A DNA stretch of 35,636 nt from Candidatus Gastranaerophilales bacterium (GTDB taxonomy: Bacteria; Cyanobacteriota; Vampirovibrionia; Gastranaerophilales; Gastranaerophilaceae). This document shows, piece by piece, positions 25,368 to 33,015 of the stretch. Location: the NCBI GenBank assembly GCA_947631645.1, contig CANRMD010000019.1, forward strand, positions 1 through 35,636. The letters are read 5' to 3'. The notes beneath the pieces are model-generated. The model searched no databases, was not told where the DNA came from, and saw only the letters and a list, made by a program, of their open reading frames with translations. The stretch's first letter is position 1. Each line of letters starts with the position of its first letter. The translations under genes and the position numbers were made by a program.

Positions 25368-26995
25368 TTCATATAATAATATTTCTCATAATCATTTAAT
25401 TGAGATAAATCAACGAGTTTAATTTCAAAGGGGAAATGAGAAAAACTGTTCATAACAATTTTATCTTCACTATATGAAGCATAAACAGTATTTTCCAACC
25501 TAACTCCGCCCCAGCCTTGTTTATATGCACCTGGTTCTATTGAAAATACACTATTTTCTTTTATTTTTGTTTTAGAAGCATCACTTGAAGAAACTCTTGG
25601 AGGATTTTCATGCACACTTATTCCAACCCCATGCCCTGTTGAATGAGCAAACGGGAACTCTTCGGAAAGAGATTTATTAATTGTTTCTCTCGCTATTTTA
25701 TCTATATTATAATAAGATGCTTTTTTATCATAATTATTATAGTATGCGTTTAAAAATGCTTTAAGTACTCCCGTATATAAATTTTTCTGTTCAACAGACG
25801 GTTCACCTTTTATAAAAGTTCTTGTGGTATCTGTAGCATATCCGCCCTCATAATAACCGCCGTAATCTATTAAAAGAAAATCACCGTTTTCCACTTTCTT
25901 TTCTTTTGATGGTGTTGAATAATGTATTACGGATGAATTTGTTCCCGCTGCAACTATCGGTTTAAAACTTAAAGACAATGCTCCGTTATCTTTTAATGCC
26001 TTTACTAATGCTTCATAATAATCATATTCCGTATATATTTCATCAGAAGACAGCATTTGATATATAACTCTTAATGCATTATCCGAACGTTCAAAGCATT
26101 TTTTTAAATGTTCAATTTCACAGTCATTTTTTACTGTTTTAAAAAGGTTTAAATGACTCTGTAATATTTTATTTGACGGATTAATTAATTTGTAATCGTT
26201 AATCGTTAATTGAGTATCATCAATAAATACATCGCTTCTTTCAATTTGTTTAATATCATTTTCAAATTCACTCATTGGTAAAGCTTTATATTTTTCACCT
26301 ATATAAGGCAAATTACAGTCCGAATAAATTTTCACTCCGTCTTGGTTTATTAAAGCTTTTGCGGGAAAAACCGAAGTATACTCAAAATCATATGACCTTA
26401 AATTAGTTAAATATGCAACATCTTCTAATGAAGTTACCAATATATCAAATTTATCTCCGGCAAATGATTTAACCATTTCAAATTTTTCATCTGCACTCTG
26501 CCCTGTTATTGATTTATCAACGGCAAAAACATTGTATGATATTTGAGATATTGAATCTTTTTTATAATCATAAACAGGGTCTGTATTTAACAGTTTTATT
26601 GTTGAATTCTTTTTCTGCAAATTTTTTAAAAGTAAATCATAAAACCTTTTAGAAGTTTTTTTAGATACCATTCCCAATTTAAAATAAGGAGGAACAATCT
26701 CTAAAAGAGCATTTAAGTATGTTTTTTCGAGCGGAATTTTTACAACATCTATAATATTTTCGTCAACTTGATTTGATGCTTGTTCATGATAACGAGTATC
26801 AACAAAAAGATAAATTTTATCCGCAGTAAAAAGTACGTCACCCGTCGAACCGGAAAAACCCGTTAAATGGTATCTTGAATTATATTCTAACAAATTATAT
26901 TCAACAAGAAACTCGTTTGTTGAATTAACAATTAATCCGTCAATATCATTTTTTGACAAATAATCTTTTAAATATTGAATTAATTCCGTATCCAT
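25343..26995 (-). CDS. Xaa-Pro aminopeptidase (M24B, aminopeptidase P)
   Basis: Removes N-terminal residues that precede proline; cytosolic, two Mn. The 550-aa form has two creatinase-type N-terminal domains (about 1-145 and 150-290), a pita-bread M24 domain (about 295-510) and a short C-terminal part (WQAF motif). Metal ligands: Asp in LLIDYGG, Asp in YATDTTRTF, His in AHSTGHGVGISVHENP, Glu in FSIEPGAY and Glu in GVRLENTV. The long three-domain form is the type called aminopeptidase P or PepP2. Its ATG overlaps the parvulin stop by 1 nt (TGATG). Confidence 0.93.
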   Translation of the reverse strand: MDTELIQYLKDYLSKNDIDGLIVNSTNEFLVEYNLLEYNSRYHLTGFSGSTGDVLFTADKIYLFVDTRYHEQASNQVDENIIDVVKIPLEKTYLNALLEIVPPYFKLGMVSKKTSKRFYDLLLKNLQKKNSTIKLLNTDPVYDYKKDSISQISYNVFAVDKSITGQSADEKFEMVKSFAGDKFDILVTSLEDVAYLTNLRSYDFEYTSVFPAKALINQDGVKIYSDCNLPYIGEKYKALPMSEFENDIKQIERSDVFIDDTQLTINDYKLINPSNKILQSHLNLFKTVKNDCEIEHLKKCFERSDNALRVIYQMLSSDEIYTEYDYYEALVKALKDNGALSLSFKPIVAAGTNSSVIHYSTPSKEKKVENGDFLLIDYGGYYEGGYATDTTRTFIKGEPSVEQKNLYTGVLKAFLNAYYNNYDKKASYYNIDKIARETINKSLSEEFPFAHSTGHGVGISVHENPPRVSSSDASKTKIKENSVFSIEPGAYKQGWGGVRLENTVYASYSEDKIVMNSFSHFPFEIKLVDLSQLNDYEKYYYMKWQAFACI

Positions 26996-27279
26996 CAGTC
27001 TTTTTTATCTGTTAAATAAATTAAATGATAACCGAATTGAGTTTTAACGGGATTTGAAACTTCTCCGATTTCCATAGAAAAAGCCGCGTCCTCAAATTCT
27101 TTAACCATTTGATTTTTTGTAAAATAGCCAAGGTCTCCGCCGTTTTGTTTTGAAGGGCATAAGGAAACTTCTTTTGCTGCCTGTGCAAAATCTTTACCGT
27201 TACTTATTTCTTCTTTTAATTTTAATGCTTCATCTTCAGTTTTAACAAGTATATGGCTTGCTTTTACAAATGTAGTCAT
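26995..27279 (-). CDS. Cytosolic parvulin-type peptidyl-prolyl isomerase
   Basis: A 94-aa single-domain rotamase with no signal peptide. Family motifs: KASHILVKTEDEAL, FAQAAKEVSLCPSKQNGGDLGYF, MVKEFEDAAFSMEIGEVSNPVKTQFGYHLIYL in two parts. A longer frame starts 11 codons upstream, but AAGGAG lies 6 nt before the ATG at 27279, so that start is used. It is first in an operon with aminopeptidase P, two proline-related activities side by side. A good promoter precedes it. Confidence 0.93.
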   Translation of the reverse strand: MTTFVKASHILVKTEDEALKLKEEISNGKDFAQAAKEVSLCPSKQNGGDLGYFTKNQMVKEFEDAAFSMEIGEVSNPVKTQFGYHLIYLTDKKD

Positions 27280-27298
27280 AAGTTCTCCTTTTTCTTGA

Positions 27299-27327
27299 AG
27301 TATAGCATGCAATTATTGTACAGGCAA
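27299..27327 (-). promoter_or_regulatory. Promoter of the parvulin operon
   Basis: Minus strand: TTGCCT (complement 27322-27327), 17-nt spacer, TATACT (complement 27299-27304) with TGC before it (extended -10). The leader is short and contains the AAGGAG ribosome site. Confidence 0.65.
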
Positions 27328-27356
27328 AAAAATTATTCATAAGTTTTAACAGCAGT

Positions 27357-28268
27357 ATGAACATACCAAAAATAAGTCAAATATTTTCAACATACAGAAC
27401 TGCGGGTTTACCGGTTCAAAAAAATCAAGGAATAAGCGTTCCCACTCGCCCGATAAGTGACACTTTTGTATTAAGCAATGCGGAAGAAAAAGAAATAGTA
27501 AAAAAAATATTTTCACGCACAAGAAAATTTTCCATAAAAAATTATAAAAAATTGAACGAAAAAGAACTTGAAGCGATGAGAACAATATGCACAAATGATA
27601 TGTTTGCAAAAGAAGCGGCAGATATTAATCTGGATATGGCACTTATTCTAAAACCCGAACTTGATAAAAAATACGGTGAAGATAACTACGTATTTGTATC
27701 AATAGGAAGATCACCATCGGGAATTGCAAGAGTTTTTGAGTTTATGGGCGTTGAGACAAAATATCTTCCAATCAGCGGATTAAGAAATTACCCCGATGAA
27801 GACTGCGTTATAGGCGGAGCTGAGGGACTTAGAGAATATGGAAAATTCTTGAAAGAACAAGGCATCACTAATATCGATATTGATTTTTCAGATAAAAAAT
27901 ATCTCTTTTTTGATTATACATATTCCGGTAAATCTTTAGATTACTTTAAAAAATTAATAAAAAGATATTACCGAGTAAACCAACCTAACATGGAATTTAT
28001 AAGTTTGAACGGAGAATTAAATAATTCAGTTGATGATAGCAGTTATAAAAAGAGAATGGTGCAAGAATATATAGAAGAATTCCTAAGATCATCTCATATG
28101 CAAGAATTTTCCGGAATTAGCGAACTTAGAGTTAAAAATTTATTTAAAATCAATGAGTGTAAAAAATTTGAATCAGATAAAGCCAAAAAATTTAATTTTT
28201 TACTTATAGATGAACTAAACAGACGGCATTTATTAAAAGATAATCCTAAAAATAAAAAATCATTGTAA
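27357..28268 (+). CDS. Hypothetical protein with PRTase-like core
   Basis: A 303-aa soluble protein. A low-complexity leader of about 45 residues (many Thr, Ser, Pro) is followed by helices, then an alpha/beta core: YVFVSIGRSPSGIARVFEF (about 112-130), KYLPISGLRNYP and YLFFDYTYSGKSLDYFKKL. The last resembles the PRPP loop of type I phosphoribosyltransferases (hydrophobic strand, acidic residue, then a T/S-G-K/R-S/T loop), but the double acidic pair is reduced to one Asp. A charged C-terminus follows. No Shine-Dalgarno is seen; TTTAAC, a poor -10, ends 6 nt before the ATG. It is divergent from the parvulin operon and lies upstream of miaB. Function unknown; the fold is an inference. Confidence 0.75.
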   Translation: MNIPKISQIFSTYRTAGLPVQKNQGISVPTRPISDTFVLSNAEEKEIVKKIFSRTRKFSIKNYKKLNEKELEAMRTICTNDMFAKEAADINLDMALILKPELDKKYGEDNYVFVSIGRSPSGIARVFEFMGVETKYLPISGLRNYPDEDCVIGGAEGLREYGKFLKEQGITNIDIDFSDKKYLFFDYTYSGKSLDYFKKLIKRYYRVNQPNMEFISLNGELNNSVDDSSYKKRMVQEYIEEFLRSSHMQEFSGISELRVKNLFKINECKKFESDKAKKFNFLLIDELNRRHLLKDNPKNKKSL

Positions 28269-28279
28269 TTTGTTTAAAG

Positions 28280-28285
28280 TATAAT
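28280..28285 (+). promoter_or_regulatory. -10 box of miaB, leaderless type
   Basis: TATAAT ending exactly 6 nt (AAGAAT) before the miaB ATG, in the 23-nt gap after the preceding gene. No Shine-Dalgarno is possible between them. Confidence 0.5.
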
Positions 28286-28291
28286 AAGAAT

Positions 28292-29614
28292 ATGAAAAAA
28301 TTATACATTCAAACACTTGGCTGTCAAATGAACAAATCAGACTCTGAAAGGATTGCGGGAATTCTGTCAGAGCATAATTATATTGAAACCGACAATGAAA
28401 AAGAAGCTGATTTGTTAATTATAAACACTTGTTCAATAAGACAACTATCAGCAGATAAAGCCTACAGCCAGCTTGGAGTTTGGGGCAAAATGAAAAAAAA
28501 CAGACCGAACATAAAAATAGGTATATGTGGATGTGTAGCACAGCAAGATAAAGCAAATATAAGGAAAAGAGCACCTTATGTTGATTTGATTTTTGGCACA
28601 CATAATATATATGAATTACCTGAACTTATTAAAAGAATTGAAAACGATGAAAAAGTATGTTCGATTACTAACAATCCCGTTATAAAAGACCAAAATGATT
28701 TTAAAATTATACGCAAAGACTCTGTAAATGCGTGGATACCGATTATTGAGGGCTGTAACAAATTTTGTACATACTGCGTTGTACCTTTTACAAGGGGCAG
28801 AGAACGTTCAAGATTTCCGAAAGAAATTTTAAAAGAAGCTCAAAATATTATTAAAGAAGGTTTTAAAGAAATTACACTTTTAGGTCAAAATGTAGACAGC
28901 TACGGTAAAGATTTGGGGGATAAGGATATAACACTTGCAAATCTGTTAAGAGAACTAAATAAACTTGAGGGGGATTTTAGAATTCGTTTTGTTACGTCCT
29001 ACCCATCTGATATCACTGATGACCTTATTGATGCCGTTGATGAATGCGAAAAAGTATGTAAATATTTCCATATCCCTATGCAGTCGGGAAATTCACGCAT
29101 ATTAAAGGAAATGAACAGACGATATACTAAAGAACAATACTATGAAATAGTTTCTAAAATACGAAAAAGATTTGAAAATGTAACTATAACAAGTGATTTT
29201 ATAGCGGGTTTTCCGTCTGAAACAGAAGAAGAATTTCAAGACACTCTCGATGCAATAGATGAACTGGAACTTGATTATTCAAATACTGCAGCATATTCGC
29301 CGAGAGAATTTACAAAAGCAGGCAGAATGGTTGATAAATTTATACCTGAAAATATAAAATACGAAAGACTTGAACGTCTAAACGAAAAAAACAGGGAAGT
29401 ATGTTTAAAATCTAATGAAAAATTCACGGGAAAAGTGTTGAAAGTTCTTGTTGAAGGGAAAACGGAAAAAGAAGGTAAAATAACCTTAAATTCCCGTGCA
29501 GATAATAACAAAATAGTTCATTTTGAATCAAATCAATACAATATCGGTGATTTTGTAAATGTTAAAATAACAAAAGCTCAAACATGGTGCCTATATGGTG
29601 AACCTGTAGAATAA
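28292..29614 (+). CDS. miaB: tRNA-2-methylthio-N6-dimethylallyladenosine synthase MiaB
   Basis: Radical-SAM methylthiotransferase that adds the 2-methylthio group to i6A37 of tRNAs. The N-terminal cluster ligands are Cys11 (LGCQMNKSDSE), Cys47 (NTCSIRQ) and Cys81 (GCVAQQ). The radical-SAM cluster is Cys155, Cys159 and Cys162 (GCNKFCTYCVVPFTRGRERS). A C-terminal TRAM RNA-binding domain (about 370-440) completes the 440-aa protein. NTCSIRQ and GCVAQQ favour MiaB over RimO or MtaB. It seems to have its own leaderless promoter. Confidence 0.95.
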   Translation: MKKLYIQTLGCQMNKSDSERIAGILSEHNYIETDNEKEADLLIINTCSIRQLSADKAYSQLGVWGKMKKNRPNIKIGICGCVAQQDKANIRKRAPYVDLIFGTHNIYELPELIKRIENDEKVCSITNNPVIKDQNDFKIIRKDSVNAWIPIIEGCNKFCTYCVVPFTRGRERSRFPKEILKEAQNIIKEGFKEITLLGQNVDSYGKDLGDKDITLANLLRELNKLEGDFRIRFVTSYPSDITDDLIDAVDECEKVCKYFHIPMQSGNSRILKEMNRRYTKEQYYEIVSKIRKRFENVTITSDFIAGFPSETEEEFQDTLDAIDELELDYSNTAAYSPREFTKAGRMVDKFIPENIKYERLERLNEKNREVCLKSNEKFTGKVLKVLVEGKTEKEGKITLNSRADNNKIVHFESNQYNIGDFVNVKITKAQTWCLYGEPVE

Positions 29615-29635
29615 TTTTATAATTTCGGCATGTCA

Positions 29636-29644
29636 TGCTAATCT
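29636..29644 (+). promoter_or_regulatory. Extended -10 box before the binding-protein gene
   Basis: TGC-TAATCT; the hexamer (29639-29644) ends exactly 6 nt before the ATG at 29651. The -35 is poor, as often with extended -10 promoters. It supports the later of two in-frame ATG codons (29645 and 29651). Confidence 0.4.
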
Positions 29645-29650
29645 ATGATT

Positions 29651-31507
29651 ATGAAAAAATTTTTGAAAATATTATTAATACTTGTAGTGATTTCTCTTGT
29701 TTTATGTTCATGTTTCAGGATTGACAGAGGCAGTCAGGATATTGAGACAAAACAAAAAGAAACTTCAAATAATGTTAATGAAAATAAAACTTATAAACCT
29801 TACGCTACAAAACTTGTAAACGGCACAGAATACAGAATGTCGCGTTCGGGGCAAGGTAAATACGGCGGACAAATAGTAACTTCAACAATAGGCGAAGGCC
29901 CTAAGACATTTAATCCCTGGGTATCAAAAGATGCAACATCCTCAGAAATCGGGGAATTAATGTATGATTCTCTATTCTCAACAGACCCCGACAGTGGTGA
30001 AGTTATTCCTTATCTTGCTAAAGAAATGAAAGTTTCTCCCGACTTAAAAACATACACAATAACCCTTAGAAAAGGGGTTAAATGGTCGGACGGAACGGAA
30101 ATTACTGCCGATGATGTAGTCTTTACTTGGAATGATATTATTCTTGCAGGTTTCGGCAACACATCACTTCGAGATTCAGTTCTTATTGACGGAGAATATC
30201 CTAAAGTAAAAAAAATTGATAAATATACAGTTGAATTTAAGATTAAAAAACCGTTTGCACCGTTTCAAAGGTTTGTTGGTACACAAATCGCCCCCGCACA
30301 TATTTTTAAACCCGTTATAAAAAAGGGAAAAAGATATTTTGACTCTTACTTGGGAACAACTGTTAAACCTAAAGATATTGTTGCATCAGGTGCTTTTTTA
30401 TTGGAAGAATACGTACCCGCTCAAAGAGTTGTATTAAAAAGAAACCCAAATTATTATTCAATGGATGATAAAGGTCAAATTCTTCCTTATATTGATAAAT
30501 ACGTTATATTAATTGTCGGAGATTTAAATAACGAATTACTAAAATTTGAAGCGGGAGAACTTGATACAATTTCTGTCAGAGGCAAAGATTTACCAAGGTT
30601 TAAGGAGAAACAGAAAAAAGGTAATTTTAAAATATATAATCTCGGTCCGAATACGGGCACCATGTTTTTAGCATTCAATTTAAATACAAGAAAAAACAAA
30701 GATAACAAAGATTACGTTAATCCCGTAAAACAAAAATGGTTTAATGATATCAATTTTAGAACTGCAATAGATTATGCCATTGACAGAACATCAATGGTAA
30801 ATAACGTTACAAACGGAGTTGCTCAACCCCTTTTTACGGCAGAATCATTATCATCAATATATTTAAATGAAAAACTTGCCTCAGGTCATCAACGTGATAT
30901 TGATTATGCAAAATCTCTTTTGAAAAAATCAGGTTTTTATTGGGACAAAAACGGTATACTTCATGATAAAGACAATAATAAAGTAGAATTTGACCTTTAT
31001 ACAAATGCAGGTCAAACAGAACGCGAAGCATGCGGAGTTATGGTAAAAGAAGATTTAAAAGATTTAGGTATTACCGTTAACTTTAAACCCATAGAATTTA
31101 ATACATTGGTAAGTAAAATAATGTCCACATCAGACTGGGATATGGTATTAATGGGCCTAACAGGCAACCCGCTTGAACCTCACAGCGGAAAAAATGTTTG
31201 GTATTCAAAAGGACATCTTCATTTATTTAATATGAGATTTCAAGGTGATAAAAATGATACTCTGCTTGATTGGGAAAAAGAACTTGATGAATTAATAGAA
31301 CAAGGAGCACTTGAATTAGACTATAATAAAAGAAAAGCCGTATATGATAAATATCAGCAAATTATTTATGATGAACGCCCAATAATTTATTTGTATTCAC
31401 CTTTAACTATTACGGCGGTCAGAAATAAAATAAAAAATTTATACCCGACTGCCCTCGGAGGTACAATGCATAACTTAAACGAATTGTATATTGATGAAAA
31501 AGATTGA
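29651..31507 (+). CDS. Peptide/oligopeptide-binding lipoprotein (SBP family 5)
   Basis: A 618-aa extracytoplasmic solute-binding protein of an ABC importer of the OppA/DppA type. It has a lipoprotein signal peptide, MKKFLKILLILVVISLVLC, with the lipid Cys in LCSC (about residue 21), then a polar linker. Family hallmarks follow: ELMYDSLFSTDPDSGEVIPYLA, a DLKTYTITLRKGVKWSDG stretch, and ITADDVVFTWNDI; later FRTAIDYAIDRTSMV and RPIIYLYSP. No permease or ATPase genes are nearby, so it must share a transporter encoded elsewhere or act alone. The ATG at 29651 is preferred on promoter spacing. Its end overlaps the next gene by 14 nt. Confidence 0.92.
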   Translation: MKKFLKILLILVVISLVLCSCFRIDRGSQDIETKQKETSNNVNENKTYKPYATKLVNGTEYRMSRSGQGKYGGQIVTSTIGEGPKTFNPWVSKDATSSEIGELMYDSLFSTDPDSGEVIPYLAKEMKVSPDLKTYTITLRKGVKWSDGTEITADDVVFTWNDIILAGFGNTSLRDSVLIDGEYPKVKKIDKYTVEFKIKKPFAPFQRFVGTQIAPAHIFKPVIKKGKRYFDSYLGTTVKPKDIVASGAFLLEEYVPAQRVVLKRNPNYYSMDDKGQILPYIDKYVILIVGDLNNELLKFEAGELDTISVRGKDLPRFKEKQKKGNFKIYNLGPNTGTMFLAFNLNTRKNKDNKDYVNPVKQKWFNDINFRTAIDYAIDRTSMVNNVTNGVAQPLFTAESLSSIYLNEKLASGHQRDIDYAKSLLKKSGFYWDKNGILHDKDNNKVEFDLYTNAGQTEREACGVMVKEDLKDLGITVNFKPIEFNTLVSKIMSTSDWDMVLMGLTGNPLEPHSGKNVWYSKGHLHLFNMRFQGDKNDTLLDWEKELDELIEQGALELDYNKRKAVYDKYQQIIYDERPIIYLYSPLTITAVRNKIKNLYPTALGGTMHNLNELYIDEKD

Positions 31508-32333
31508 ATTAAATACGGCTCGAAATTGCCTAAGATATGTTATAAAAGCTTTTGATATTAAAGAAATTTATATTCCTTACTATAACTGTCCGTCGCTAAG
31601 AAATGCCGTTTTCAAAGAAAATTGTAAAATAAAATTTTATCATATTGATAAAAACTTTTACCCAAAAGAAAATTTTGATAAAAATAGCTTTATTCTTTAT
31701 ACAAACTACTTTGGAATATGTGATGATATAGTTGATAAGCTTGCAAGAAAATATGATAACCTTATAACAGATAATGCTCATTCTTTTTACTCAGAAGCAA
31801 AAGGAATTGCTTCATTTTATTCATTAAGAAAATTTTTCCCAAATCTTAAAGACGGAGCATTTTTATACACCACTAAAACACTCAATGAAAACATTCCGCA
31901 AGATGAATACCAATATGATACAAAGGAAATGAGTTTTGAAGAGCTGTGTAAAAATGAAAAACGCCTTGATTACGAGGATATTAAGATAATTAATAAAAAT
32001 ACAAAGAAATATTTTTCAAAAATTGATACGGAAATAGAAAAAATAAAACGGCTCGAGAATTTTAAAAATTGGAATAAACTTTTAGAAAAGACCAACTTGT
32101 TAAAAATATCTCCTAAAATGTATACAATTCCTTTCGCTTATCCTTATCTTGCATCATCCGAAAAAGAAGCAAATGAACTTGCGTCTGATTTAAAACTTCG
32201 GGGTATAAACATTTTTAGGTACTGGAACAATCTGCCTGAAAGCTATGAAGAAAAAGTATTTTATAAAAATTTAATCGTAATACCAAGTGTTATAGAAAAT
32301 AGTAAGCTTAAAATATATGTAAATAAATTGTAA
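31494..32333 (+). CDS. Short DegT/DnrJ-like aminotransferase-fold protein
   Basis: A 279-aa protein resembling PLP aminotransferases of the DegT/DnrJ/EryC1 group. Seen: ARNCLRYVIKAF, IYIPYYNCPSLRNAVF, a TNYFGICDD loop, LITDNAHSF (the PLP-ring Asp position) and ASFYSLRKFFPNLKDGAFL, whose Lys is the candidate Schiff-base residue. It is about 90-100 residues shorter than usual, missing mainly C-terminal domain. A TTG 3 nt upstream is also in frame, but the ATG at 31494 is more likely. It overlaps the end of the binding-protein gene by 14 nt, so it is coupled to it. It may make an amino sugar; activity is not certain. Confidence 0.68.
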   Translation: MKKIELNTARNCLRYVIKAFDIKEIYIPYYNCPSLRNAVFKENCKIKFYHIDKNFYPKENFDKNSFILYTNYFGICDDIVDKLARKYDNLITDNAHSFYSEAKGIASFYSLRKFFPNLKDGAFLYTTKTLNENIPQDEYQYDTKEMSFEELCKNEKRLDYEDIKIINKNTKKYFSKIDTEIEKIKRLENFKNWNKLLEKTNLLKISPKMYTIPFAYPYLASSEKEANELASDLKLRGINIFRYWNNLPESYEEKVFYKNLIVIPSVIENSKLKIYVNKL

Positions 32334-32395
32334 AATTACAGTCAACATCAAAAAAATTTGAAATAATTTTAATAAAAAAATAGAAAGGACATCTT

Positions 32396-32884
32396 ATGGA
32401 AAATAAATTTTCAAATGATTCGCCGGAACAAGTTGTTATAATTCCCCGCCCCAGAACAATTATAATAAATGGTGCACATTCTAAAAGAGCCTATGGGCTT
32501 TTTGATACAAAAACAGGCACACAAGTCAGCGAATTTGTAAAGGGTACTGCAGAAAAAGTTGAATTTAGAGATTTAAACCCAAATATACACTATGATGTTG
32601 GTGCTATAGAAGATATGGGAAATGAAAAACCCGAATTTACAATAATTTGGACTGCACCTATGAGAGATGATACAGATACTATATTAAATAATACAGATAA
32701 CTTGCCTGTAGAATATCCACGTCGCTATTTAATAAAAGACAACGGCAATAACAAGGGAGTGTTTGACCTTGTTGATGATAATGACAACACCGTAGGACAA
32801 GTTATTAAAGTGGCACCGACCGGAGATAAACCAAGATTTTGTCAAGCTGATACATTTAGAATGAAAGACGATACACAAAAGTAA
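32396..32884 (+). CDS. Acidic hypothetical protein with FnIII-like segment
   Basis: A 162-aa protein, acidic, with no signal peptide or membrane segment. Beta-rich: VVIIPRPRTIIINGA, YGLFDTKTG, then VEFRDLNPNIHYDVGAIED, which resembles the closing strands of a fibronectin type III or similar Ig-like domain (L-x-P-x-x-x-Y-x-V). The second half has RRYLIKDNGNNKGVFDLVDD and repeated Asn/Asp. A good ribosome site, AAAGGA, lies 7 nt before the ATG. It is followed within 22 nt by a strong terminator. Family unknown; the domain call is an inference. Confidence 0.72.
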   Translation: MENKFSNDSPEQVVIIPRPRTIIINGAHSKRAYGLFDTKTGTQVSEFVKGTAEKVEFRDLNPNIHYDVGAIEDMGNEKPEFTIIWTAPMRDDTDTILNNTDNLPVEYPRRYLIKDNGNNKGVFDLVDDNDNTVGQVIKVAPTGDKPRFCQADTFRMKDDTQK

Positions 32885-32905
32885 CAGACTTGGCATAAAT
32901 CAGAT

Positions 32906-32936
32906 AAAAAGCACTCCGATATGGGGTGCTTTTTTA
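32906..32936 (+). terminator. Rho-independent terminator
   Basis: Stem AAAAAGCACTCC / GGGGTGCTTTTT (12 bp with one G-T pair), a 5-nt loop and a T run, 21 nt after the stop of the acidic protein gene. Confidence 0.93.
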
Positions 32937-32982
32937 TTATTGCATATTTACAATTTGTGGTATCTATTATGAATAAAAATTT

Positions 32983-33008
32983 GTTGGGTTACGCTCCGCT
33001 AACACAAC
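32983..33008. repeat. REP-like imperfect hairpin
   Basis: GTTGGGTTA-CGCTCCGC-TAACACAAC: 9-nt arms with one mismatch, GC-rich against its surroundings. Similar GTTGGGTTACGC...TAACCCAAC hairpins are scattered in many bacterial genomes, including cyanobacteria. It occurs once in this window, 7 nt after which the Kelch-like gene ends. Confidence 0.5.
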
Positions 33009-33015
33009 CTGCTTA

